Source: Paragordius varius (lineage: Eukaryota > Nematomorpha). From it: DNA of 64,000 nucleotides. Location of the stretch: NCBI GenBank assembly GCA_964247055.1, contig OZ176052.1:4216001-4280000 (forward strand), given 5' to 3'. The notes beneath the pieces are model-generated. The model did not search any database. It had not been told where the DNA came from and saw only the letters and a program-made list of their open reading frames with translations. Below are positions 43,822 through 55,680 of the stretch, piece by piece; positions within the stretch are counted from its first letter, which is position 1; the number at the start of each line of letters is the position of its first letter. Made by a program: the position numbers and the translations under genes.

Positions 43822-46800
43822 ATGGGAGGTGGTGAAGAAAAAAAGCATAAGAAACACAAAGATAAAAAGAAAAAAGAGAAGAAGCATCATAAAAAAGAAA
43901 AAAAAGAAAGTTTTGAAGAATTATATTACTATGAGGAAGAAAAAAATATTGATTCAAATACCCCGAATGGTTCATAATTGTTTTATTTTTTAGATGTTAT
44001 GCCCACCCAAGAATTATCCCTTTCTATCCAGGATACGAAGTATTAAATGTTTTCAAAATTTAGTAAACTACGTGAAAAATTGGGGTTGGCACCTTTAAAC
44101 TTGGAATCATCCAATAAAGTTGAAGAAACTCTAGATGGTATTTTTTTATTATATCTTTTGATTTTAATTCCGTTCATTTATAAAACTTTCATTAAAGGCA
44201 ACAAGAAATATACAATTGAAGGGGATACATTTGTACATTTACCCCCTCAAAATTGGGGACAGAAAAAAGCCGATGAAAAGTTACAAGAAAAATTACAAAC
44301 TCGACGCCAAAAACGAGAATTGGAGGAGAAATTAGGGTAATATAATAATATATTTTTATATTAATATATGGCATACCTGCTGTTTCCCCTTAACTTTAAC
44401 ACAGGGGGTGTCGAACACCCTTTTTTCCGTACACAAAAGTACTCTAAAAAAATTTAAAAATAAAAAGTGGATTACGATTATTTAGAAGATTCATTGAAAT
44501 GCTTAAAAAACAGTTAATCAGCCCATGATGAGATCTGTGTTGGACACCCCTGTTTTAACAATACTTTATTTTTATTATATTAAATAACACGCATATATGT
44601 CATACATTACTCCATTTTTAATAATGTTGTAAACAATATCGCTTAGATTAAATAAAACTAAAACACTTGGTCAAGCCGACATCGCAGACGAAAACAATGC
44701 TCTTTCTTGGGTTCAACGAAGTCGCCAATTGGAAAAGGAAAAGGCTTTAGCAGCAAAAAAAGTATGATATATAACTTTTGTCATTTAAATTAATTTAATA
44801 TAATTTTTGAATAAAAAATATGTTTAGTTTCTTTTAAAATTTGTTGAATTTGGATGGAGGTGGTTCATATGAAAATATATTAAAAGTTATAAAAGTACAC
44901 GTCCAACCCATTTTTTTCTTTTTTTCATATCACCTTATTTCGGATTGAATGTGCGGAATTGATAGAGTAGAGATTTAACGATCTTTATTTTATTGTAAAA
45001 TATTTTTTTAAATAAATTCTGTAAATGTTATAAATATTATGTGAAAGTCTGACATTACATGAGAGCTGAGTTAAACCGATTTTATCTCTTTTATAGAAAT
45101 ACTTTCACAGTAATAGTAGACATTATTACATACAAAATATGAATATATAACATAATTTTTGATCCATTGATTTTCATATAATTTAAATGTTAACGATTTT
45201 GAAATTCTATTCTGAATTTCGCAACCAAAGTATAAAAACTATAAATATATTTGTAACTTTACATATACTTTTTAAGTTTTGTCTTTAGTATTTTTGATTG
45301 CTACTGTAATCAACCTCATTAAATATATTTTTAGGCTAAAATGCTTGAAGAGTTGGACCAAGATTTCGGTATAGAAGATTTGATTGAATCAAATATGGGA
45401 ATCGGTAGAGGACGCAAAAGATTGAGAGAGGATGATTTTGATGAAAAAGTTAATTTTTTATTGTTTAAGGTTGTTTATATTAATTATTTTAATCCTGTAA
45501 AATGAAATTTTTTAATTTTTTTGATTACACATAAAGTTAAACTAAAATCCATTTGATTATATTTATTTTATTGTAATTAATATATACATAGTTTTTATCT
45601 TCCTGATAAAAAAATTTTATTAAAATTTTAAGCCAGCAGCTTATAAATCAAATTATTTTTCATTTTTTTACAAAATATTATAATTTTATTTATTTACAAT
45701 TAGGAATATTCAGCCAAACAACTGAAAGGCATTAAAGTAGATCATTCTCTTGAAGCCATACCTGAAGGCGATACTGTTATTTTAACGCTGGCTGATAAAA
45801 GTATTTTTATTGAAATTAACAATAATAATATGTATTTTACATATTTAACGCGATTTTGATCAAAATATTAATCTTACAACAAGGGGTCATATTAGTCCAT
45901 ATCATCAGCTTTTCAAATCGTTATTAATGTTCATAACTTATCAATAAACCGAATTTTTAGTCAACAAATAATTTTGTTAAATGCCATTAGTTAGTTAAAA
46001 ATATATTTTTGACTAAATTTGACACACACATTTTAAACTCAACCATTTTTTTCTTACTCACTCAGATATTTTGGATGAAATGCAAGAAACGGATATAAAT
46101 ATTGATGGTACTGAAAACGTCGTACTTCAAAACCCAAACCTAATTGATGCTGAAAAAGCGGCCAAAAACATTGAAACTCGGTCAAAACGACCAGAATATA
46201 AACCCTATTTAATGGATGAAGCTGAGATGTATGATGATTTTGGGATGGTAAGTAATTTTTTAGTTAATAAAAATTTGTGAAACAATGTATTGTATATTAA
46301 CAATGTTTCCTTTTTCTTTAGTACAAATCAAAGTCCCTGCTTGACAAATATGATGAAGTGATTGGAGATGTGCCTGAAAAAAAGACGTTTGTTCTGGGTA
46401 AAATAAATTATATTTATATATATAGGAGATATAATTATACATTTTTTAATTTTTTATCATAAAATTATTATATTTGAATAACACATGATATTACAAAGAT
46501 TATAGGAATATTTTTAAGGGCACTCAATCAATTTGGCTTTAATTAATTTACTAAACATTTTATTACAAACAGTGGGCAATCAATTTACTGATTAAATTTT
46601 TTTTCAGGGGATTATGGTATCGTGCAGGCATCCCAAATAGAGAAAGACAAGGAAGAACAGATTACCAAAATGAGACAAGAATTAAATATGGTTAATATTT
46701 TTACCGATTAATGGCAAATATCTTTTAAATTGATATTACTGTAAAAATTAAAGTATACGGACAAAACGCATCAATATGAAGACAAATATTTTTTTTCTAA

Positions 46801-49800
46801 AAGACAACCCTACATACCTTAATTTTTCCTACATAAACTACTTGATTACATTATTATATGATATAATTGAGTGTATTAATAATTTTCATAATTAATCCCT
46901 ATTTTGCAACCCAAAACAATAATTAATATTTGAATAAATAGAATTTGAAAAATATGGTTGTCTTTTAGTAAAAAATGTTTGTCTTTTTTACCGATATTTG
47001 CATATAAATTAACTTTTAAATTGAGGTTATTAACAGTAATAATTTTTTTGAAAAAAATCTTATAAAGGTGTTTTACTAAGCAGAAATGTCATTAAGTTTT
47101 AAAAATATTAATGATTTATTCTTTATATAGGATACTTTGGAAACAAAACCACTTGATATCGCAAAAGAATATTTCACGCACGAAGAAATGGTAATTTATG
47201 TTCAAAATATTTATTTTTAAATATCACAATGATTATGTCTTAATTAAAATCTCCTAAATTTTTTCATACCAATATATAAATGGTTTATTACATATTTTAG
47301 GCAATCAAATTTAAGAAAAAGCCATTGAAAAAACCCAAAAAGATTCGGTCTACTGCTATTATAGACACGGATGAACAGTAAAATATAAACAAATTTTATT
47401 TTGGACATATTTTGAAAGTTTAACATTTCATTGAATAATGCTGTACAAAATTTTTTACAATGGGATTTTTAAACCAATGTTATTACCTTTCCAGAAGAAT
47501 GTTAAATTTTACTCTATTATAGGGGAAAAATTATTTTTGAAGTTTGTTAATAATGGTCGATAAATCAATCGAATTTTTTGTGAAATATATAAACATTGAA
47601 ATATAGGAAAATATGTTATTTTATTTCATATGTAAAATTGCTTTTTCAGTTTATTCATTTATTACAACCACAATATTACAAATGAAGTACATTCAAAAAA
47701 TCAAAGTTTAATCGCAATTAACTTATTAATTTTTAGCTTTATCCATTAATTATTATTTTTTATAATGTCAATAATTCCTTAGAAAACCCGAAAATAGTAG
47801 TCAAACCGCCTCAAAAGCTCAAAATGCCACCGGTATATTTTGAATATTATAAAATATTTGCTTATTTGGTTTTTTTGTTTAATTCATTGCTATTTAAATT
47901 ATTTAATTTTTTTATTATTTTAAAATTTTGGTTTCTATACAATTTTAAGTTACGCGCTAAACTCTATGTGAAAATGAACCACAACCCAATGTTTGATATA
48001 ATGTCATCCTTATATTTTTTATATTAGGTTGTTTAAATGAAATTTTATTTTAAATCGATAATTTTAAACATTTTGACATTGGCAATTATATTATTTAAGT
48101 ACGCCGCACCTCTTAATTAATTTTTCGCGGTCAAAATCCATTTTTTAATAGGCTAGATGTCATAATATAATTGGTATAATGTAATTTTTTCCTCCTTCTA
48201 TTATAATACGCTAATTTTACTAGACAACAAATTTTGACTTTTTTGAGAATCATTCTTGTAAATTTAAAATTTCTTTCATCAAAGTTCATAAATAGTTATC
48301 TGAAAAATTTAACACCCAAAAATTTTTTTTATTAGGGTTTATCGAAAATTTTTGGCTTCGATTTAACATTAAACTCGATATTTTCAAAACTAACAGTTTT
48401 AGATATAGAGTCATGTATTATATATAATATGAAAGAGCGCAAAAAACTGCATCTTTCTAATGGTAGTTGTCATTTAAATCAATCTTATGTAAAAGTTATT
48501 TGGCTTTATATGGTCAAAATTTTCAAACCTTAAATAAGTCAAAAATTTTCACAGACAAAATAATTTAATAACGATATAAATTATTTAATATAATTATTAG
48601 GGTTACATTAGTTTAAAATCTATAAATCTGTTTGTTTTGTTAATAAAATCATTATTATTATCAAAATTATTTTAACAGTGTATAATAAAATGCATAGTCA
48701 TAACTATAAATTTATTACATAATCGTTAATAATATTAAAAATACCTTAAAATTTGTTTTTATATTGATTAAATGGAAATTTTTTATAAAACAACAGACTT
48801 AAAAATATCTGTTTGAATGAGATAAAAGCAACAAGTGTTTTAATCAAAATTGTGTTTACTGGTAAAATGATAGTAAATATCAAATGCAAAAAACTGAGTG
48901 GCAAATTTGTTGTCTATTATTATAAATTAATATTTTTCCTATGGGTAATGATATCTTGGGGATTTTTGCAATTTTTTTTTAATTAAAATTTAATTTTATG
49001 AATAAAATATTTTATAGTGGTATAATGAAATTTAAGCCTTTGATAAAAAATTGCATGTGTTATCATTGTGCAATGGGTATATTGTTTTTATTCCCAAATT
49101 TCGTTTAATCATTTATGCTGTGATTGTTTAAAAATTTATAACATTTTATAATTAATTTTTGTTTATTTGGGATTGAAACATTTTTATTTTTTCAACCTAT
49201 TTATTTACAAATTGTTTAAAAAATAATAAATATGCATATATTTAGAACCGGAACATCTCTCAATTATCGAGGAGGATGAAGAAAAAACTAGACAAGAGTT
49301 GGAAGAAACATTGGCTCGTATAAGGCGAAAAAAATTATTGAGTAATAATAATAATGCAAATGGCGACGCTGAAAATGTCAATATAGCAGCACCTGCTGTT
49401 AATAACAAATCTTTAGCAGCTACCTTGGCATTAATAAAACAATCGGGACCTGAACGGCGGGTAAGTTTTATCTTTTAGAACGGAAATAAATTGGTGTTTT
49501 TAAAATAAAAATATTATAATTTAATTAAAGTGTAATGAAAATAGTTTGATCGCATCAATATAAAGGACAAATATATATTTATATTTGTTGTAATAATGCT
49601 TTAATTGCTTATATTATTATTATTATGTTTTAAATGGGTATTAATCATTTCCAACGTTTGATTTTTCATTGTAAACTTTTAAATGAAAATAATTTTTTTA
49701 CTCAGTAATTAGCAATATTATTGGTTATAGTGGTCTTTTAAAAAATTTATATGTAGAGTGTATTTTTAAATTTTTTGGTTTTTTTCTTGCTTAAACGCAT

Positions 49801-52285
49801 AATTTAAAAGGAGGAAAAAGAAAAAAATCATACTACATATTTTTACTCTTAATTTTAAAAACCATTACATCCAATAATATGGCTGGTGAAAGTATCAATC
49901 ATACATAAAATTATAGAGTTGTTTAGATTTTAATTTATTTTATCAAAAGTTTGGGTAAAATATGTTATTTTAAGGCAAGTTTATCATTACCAATATTTAC
50001 GTTGGTGTATTAAATGTATTTCTTTTTCAAATAAAATATCATGGATATGTAAGTTATTTATAAAATAGATAAAAAATGGACATTTTTTTATTTAATTGAA
50101 ACATATTTGACATACAATTAATTATTAAAATATAAGGTATTTGAAATGGTTCAAAAACAACTTGACCCAACAGCAAGCGAATCAAATGAATTAAATGATG
50201 TTGAAGCGTCAAACACTATATTAAACCCATCAAGTACCTACCTATATAATATTATATTTGCACTATTTTAGCATATTAAAGGTTACTTATAGCTATAAAA
50301 TACATATAAATTGAATTACACAGACAAAATGTTAAAATGAACAAATATTTTTTTAAAGATCACCACACTCTATAAAAATCTTCATTTTCATATGTAAACT
50401 ATTTAATGACAAACGTAAGATATATAATTGGGTGTGTTTTCCATTTACATCTCTATCTCATACTTTGCAGTATAAAATAATGCAAGTTTAAAAAAGTATA
50501 GCAATCTCTTTTTTTAAAAAGATTTTTCTTCATAATTTTACGTTTTGTCTGCATAATTTTTAATTTTTACTGTATTATATAATCTTATTTTAAGGTAAAA
50601 AGAAACCAGTAAACGCTACTTCTACTTCAGCATCTTTGGTGCTTAATAGCACTTCCGAATTTTGTCGAAGTCTAAAACAAAATGTTTTGAAAAAGAGTGT
50701 ACCATCAGTTTCTGAAACTAAACCAGTTAAAATTACATCTTATGATGCAACCAATACAACTACGTTCCAAGTAAATTATATGAATTTGTTTTTATAGAAT
50801 TTTAACGATCATTTTATAGTATTTTTTTACAATATTTACTGTTTATGTGATATACAAATTTTTTTAAAAAAAATATTTATTCTAAAAATATGTAGCTGGG
50901 ACCACAAAATTTGGGATATTTTTTACCAATATTTAACATTCGCTTAGTTTGTGAATTCTTGTCTATTAAACAGCACATGCTACTATGTTATATATATAAC
51001 ACGTTAAAATTTAGCGTTAATATTTATGGGGATTAAAAGTTTTGCAAAAATATAATTTTAATCATCTCATATTTGTCAGAATGGAGACAGTTCTGATGAT
51101 GATGAGAACGATTTCATGGGAGGGGATGATGAAATTCCCACTAAATCGAAATCAATAAAACCGACAGATACGATTACACAAGAACCAAATATAGAAAAGG
51201 GTTTAGCTACTGCCCTAAAATTAGTTACCGAAAAAGGTAATTTTATTACGATTAGTTTGTTAGTTTTGATGATTAAAATGTATATATATTTTTAAGAATA
51301 TTTATATTCTAGATACTTAATAGTTTTTCAAATAAAGTCATAACAATGATTGACTAGCTTATTAATATTTGATTTTAATGTGTAAATCATAGAAAAATAT
51401 TTTAATTAAAAAAAAATTTAATGATGATTAGGTTATCTTGAGGCACCCGAAAAAGTACCTGAATTAAGCGCCGAATACAAGGAACTAAAATGTAAACGAT
51501 ACACTGTGGAAGACAAACATTTTGATTTGGATGATAAACATTCTTACAAACGTGATCGATACAATGGGCCAATCGTCGATTTTAAAGTTTTTTTATTTTT
51601 ATAAAAATAAGTCATGAACCACACCATTTTTATTCTATTAAACTCCTATATTAAATCATAACTACAGTTTAATGTTAATGTCTATAATATATCATAAAAA
51701 CATTTTCAAATAAGGGATTATTAATTTTTGGTTTGATCGTTTTTATTATCTCTCGGGATATTTATTCGTAAGGTATGGTTAATTAATACATTATCTTTTT
51801 ATTTGGATTTTTTATTATTCAAATTTGAATGTTGTAAAATATTTATTGATAGATAAATAACGAAATTTAATTTACACTTAGGATAAAAAGGATTATACTC
51901 CTGATTTTAAGCTAAATTATGTGGACCAAGAGGGAAGATTATTGAATCCGAAAGAAGCGTTTAGATATCTATCTCATAAATTCCACGGAAAACATGCCAG
52001 CAAGAAGAAGGTTGAGAAAAGAGCCAAAAAATATGCCGAGGTAAAGCTTATCTTTGCATATTTTTAATATTTTTTTAAAATAATAAATGTTGAAATAAAC
52101 ATTTTTTATCCTTAAGTTAATGAATGTAACCAAATATTATTTTATTTTATTGCTATTAGATGATTGATAAATTGAATAAAACAACTACCAATGATACAAC
52201 ACAGAATACGGTTGAATTGTTACTCAATAAACAAAAAGAAATACGTGCCCCATATCTTATCCTGAGTGGCAAATCACATTTATAA
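43822..52285 (+). CDS. SART1: SART1 / Snu66 tri-snRNP splicing factor, 20 coding exons
   Basis: U4/U6.U5 tri-snRNP protein needed for spliceosome assembly, nuclear. Exons: 43822-43969, 43994-44039, 44064-44137, 44198-44336, 44647-44761, 45335-45448, 45704-45800, 46066-46247, 46322-46397, 46608-46690, 47131-47190, 47301-47377, 47783-47832, 49246-49460, 50137-50233, 50595-50770, 51080-51236, 51432-51586, 51882-52040, 52160-52285. Total 2346 nt in frame, 781 aa (human 800). Seen: Lys-rich start ([19 protein letters not shown]), [15 protein letters not shown], AWxxRSRQL-like [25 protein letters not shown] [53 protein letters not shown] and the C-terminal PYLILSGKS. An acceptor at 43804 implies a 5' UTR exon upstream of the ATG. 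Introns 1 and 2 are 24 nt each. AATAAA is at 52326. Confidence 0.95.
43970..43993 (+). other. ultrashort intron, 24 nt (SART1 intron 1)
   Basis: GTTCATAATTG to TTTTTTAG, phase 1. It joins NTPN to [12 protein letters not shown]. Retention gives TCA-TAA in frame. Confidence 0.85.
44040..44063 (+). other. ultrashort intron, 24 nt (SART1 intron 2)
   Basis: GTATTAAATG to AAAATTTAG, phase 2. Splicing gives [15 protein letters not shown], matching the family's LSIEETNKLRAKLGL residue for residue across the junction. Retention gives TAA in frame. Confidence 0.92.
44402..44552 (+). mobile_element. 151-bp hAT MITE in SART1 intron 4
   Basis: Ends CAGGGGGTGTCGAACACC and GTGTTGGACACCCCTG. The flanks CTTTAACA and TTTTAACA match at 7 of 8 bases as the target duplication. 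Confidence 0.8.
46737..47039. mobile_element. TACTGTA MITE, copy 2, in SART1 intron 10
   Basis: Starts TACTGTAAAAATTAAAGTAT followed by ACGGACAAAACG. The right end is diverged (TGTTTGTCTTTTTTACC, then TAACAGTAA). The interior AAAAGACAACC recurs inverted as GGTTGTCTTTT. Confidence 0.65.
50307..50574. mobile_element. TACTGTA MITE, copy 3, in SART1 intron 15
   Basis: The left end is worn (TTGAATTACACAGACAAAATG) and the right end well kept (CGTTTTGTCTGCATAATTTT, then TTTTTACTGTA). About 270 bp. Confidence 0.65.
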
Positions 52286-52335
52286 TTATTAAATATACAT
52301 ATATATTTGGTGATGGTTCACGTAAAATAAATTGT

Positions 52336-52367
<32 letters not shown>

Positions 52368-54753
52368 TTTAAATAATTCTTTGATTTTATTAAATTTTAC
52401 TTTAAATATTATTCCCTGTAGTATACGCTTTATAATTCATTGCGGTTGTTTTAACAAGGTTAAATGTATTTAATGGTTTTGAGTGGGTGAAGTGTTGGTT
52501 TATAACGTTTATAATTGGTGTTTAGCAATGTGTTTGTAAATAATAGCTCCTTAATCATTTTTCGTTTATAGGTTTGTTTTCTGTATATAATTCAGAATTG
52601 GGAATCCTGCTTTTTGCCTTAGCAAATTAATGAAATATTTTTTTTGTTAAATATCTTCACCCCTGTACTTGTTGTATAGCTTTTTTATACCACCAGTAAG
52701 TACGGTTATTATTAGATAGCTCTTAACTCCCAAAAATATTATAAATATTAATAAATTATATAATTAGGACATTTTTACCTGAGTTATATATTTCGCAGTG
52801 CTGAATTATATCTGCTCATTAATTTTGTTTCCCTATATACTAAGCATTTATCGTGCCCATAGGCTACATTAGAAAGATATATTCCGACTTTTACGGTCGC
52901 TACCTAAAAATAAAATTGGCTTACATATGTTAAAATATATTTTTTGGTAAAAACTAAGCTTTATTTTAAACTAAAATATTTTGTTAATATAATTATAATT
53001 AAATGGTACAGTTACCAGTTAAAATGGTCTTTTATTTAATTTAAAGGTTAGAAATTTTCAAAAAAATTCTTTAGCGGCGTCGAATGTAAAAGAAGTCCTT
53101 TTAATAATGATATTATTCATTGATAAATTTACTATTTTTATAAAGGTCCTATTAATTTAGTTTTTATCGTTCAAATGGTATTCGTGGCTGGGTTATTTGC
53201 AAAATGCTTAGATCCGAGTTTTAACGATCGAGCACTTAACTAAAATTTGGCATCAATCCTTTCAATCCGTTAACAAATATGGTATATGGCTTCGAATAGA
53301 TATGTAAACCTCGATTGTAACTCTTTATTGGTTTTGTAAATATTTTTATAACTAACCTTCTTATAAATCTGAATATTATTGTGTGTTTATTGGTCATTTT
53401 TCCCAAATTCAAAAAGATCTTGAATTGTTAATAATAGAGAGTTCGTAATGAAAGGTTATTTCTGTTTTTAAATTTTTAATTTGAATAAGTTTCCAAACAT
53501 TAAAATTATATCTATTTGCATCTATTGACCATTAAAATTCAGTTTATTTATGAATAACATTTAATTGACATTTTTAATTTTAACTAATTCTGTTTTTATA
53601 CATATATTTATTTATATATTCTGCAGTCATTGAGTCTACTTGAGTTCAAACTATAAGGATGAAAGTTTATATATATATATAGCTTTAATTAGCAAAGATA
53701 GCGTCATTACTCATGAATGACAATATTGTAGAAATAAATGATCTAACGATTAATTGATAATGTATATTATATAAATTATATTTTCATAATAATTTAATAC
53801 AATAAATGGCAACCTTTTTAAAGTTATGATATCTACTGTATATGTATATATATACTATATTACTTTTCGAAGATTTCATTATATAATAATAAATATAGGT
53901 ACATTTCGTGACAAAGTTGCATATTACAGAGTTTTATTTTTTAAATCTCATTGTTTATTTACTCTATGATAGTGAAAACACATTGATGATTATAATTATA
54001 ATTAAATTTATATTATATATATTAACAATTTAATATAGTAAACGATATATAATTGAAAAGTGAAACTTTTTTGTGGTAAAAATAAAATAGAATGTTTAGA
54101 TATATCTTTATTTTCTATGTATTGAAATTTAAACGATTCCAGCAGGCACAACATCATAGTACGTTGTACTATTGTTTATATAAAAATGATCATTTTATTT
54201 TAAATATGAACATGACATTTTTATGTGCTATTATAGGCTTACACGTTAGGTCATAGGGATCGGATTTAAATACTAAAAAACGAATCTTTTTTATTTGTAC
54301 TTGGAATAGCTTTAGAGAGTAAATGGAAAATGGCTGCACATTCGAATTGAATGTGTTTAAAAATTGTTGTATTGATAATCATTATGAAAACAATTTATTT
54401 TCAAATGGTAACAAGTTATACCAGGCAATTTTAATTTGATAATGTTTAATCTAATTGAGTGAGCGGTCTCTCAAATTAAATTCATGCCAATTCTTATTTA
54501 AAATATAGATAAATAATTTAATAAAACATATCAAATTATTTCGACAGAATATCTTTAATAAATTTTTTGGATTCTGCGGCTAAAGTATATAATTTTACAT
54601 TGAATACATTGACTAATAAGTAAAACAATAAAAAATACAGAAAATGGTTTGAGCAATATTTTTAATTTAACTAATGCCCGTTTAAATGTTGCCTAAAATT
54701 TTGCTGTCAGGGAGAACCGTAAAATAAGATTTATATCATTGGATTTATCTATA
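52286..54753. other. gene-free spacer
   Basis: SART1 3' end, a TA microsatellite at 52333-52361, then about 2.4 kb of A/T-rich DNA in which I recognise nothing on either strand. Confidence 0.5.
52326..52331 (+). terminator. polyadenylation hexamer of SART1
   Basis: AATAAA lies about 40 bases after the SART1 stop codon. Confidence 0.5.
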
Positions 54754-55000
54754 TATACCATTTACAATTCAAATTCACCCTAAAAATAAATAATGTGTTT
54801 TCGTATTAAATATATTAGTGTCATACATATTATTTTTTAGTATTATTTTAATGTTATAGATATAGAAAATTTCATTTTTTTCAATAAGAAAAAATATAAG
54901 TAATTTTAAATCTTAAGGAAAACTTAATTTATTTTAAGGTGAATTTGAATTGTTCGAGAGTAAAATTGCCCAAGGGTGAATTTGACCTGTGAATGGTATA
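54754..55000. mobile_element. TATACCATTTACA MITE, copy 4
   Basis: Starts TATACCATTTACAATTCAA and ends GACCTGTGAATGGTATA, with the GTGTTTTCG interior word of the family. It is the only copy of this family in the window that lies outside a gene. Confidence 0.75.
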
Positions 55001-55105
55001 TTCTAGTGCATCAACTTTGTATAAATGAAATTAAAAGAGGTCTGTATTTAGATTTTATAAAATAGTTAAATTATAGAAGCCTGGGTTAGTTAACAATTTA
55101 CCTTT

Positions 55106-55680
55106 TAATGTAGTTTTATATCCCAGAGGAATCGGAAATTTAAATATTCTAAAAAGTATTTATGGTATTAAGCCGAATTTAAAAATATGCTTTCTTTACC
55201 TTTTTAGGCGCATTATAACATTTTTTCAAAAAATTTAAAATTGTAAATCCTCATATCAAACTTTTTTCCCGCATTTTTTTCGGTAAATTTTAAATCTTTA
55301 AAGCAGCAAGCTACCAGCAAAAACTTGATATTTTTTTTTCTTATCAGCTGTTTATTTCAATCGTGTTTTGAAGCTGTCCCAATTTTAAACTCTAGAATTC
55401 AGAACACTGCAAAAAAATATAACCTTTTTATTTAATACGTGAGAACAATGTTTCATAATTAAATTTTAACTAAAATAACTAAACTTGATATTTTTTGATT
55501 TCTTATCAGCTGTTCATTTCAATCGTGTTTTAGAGCTGTCCCAATTTTAGACACTAGAATTCAGAATACTGTAAAAAATATAAACAAAAGAACAATGTTT
55601 CAATTAGATTTTAACTAAAGTAACTTCCAAACAGTATTTTCATAATTGAGCTCTGGAATATAAAACTACTCCAGTATTTA
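55106..55680. mobile_element. TIR element family D, uninterrupted copy
   Basis: The ends AATGTAGTTTTATATCCCAG and CTGGAATATAAAACTACTCC are inverted. The interior contains a short tandem duplication: TCTTATCAGCTGTTTATTTC and TCTTATCAGCTGTTCATTTC about 160 bp apart. The flanking halves match 3587-3771 and 4359-4592. Confidence 0.65.

Noticed and set aside
43822-43977. A separate small Lys-rich gene ending at the TAA at 43975-43977
   Set aside because: The frame is closed by a stop lying in a 24-nt intron. Splicing joins it to the rest of SART1, whose family has such a Lys-rich N-terminus.
45449-45469. A 21-nt intron in SART1 after exon 6 (GTTAATTTTT to GTTTAAG)
   Set aside because: Removing it leads straight into a frame that soon stops and matches nothing. 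The longer intron 45449-45703 gives the conserved protein.
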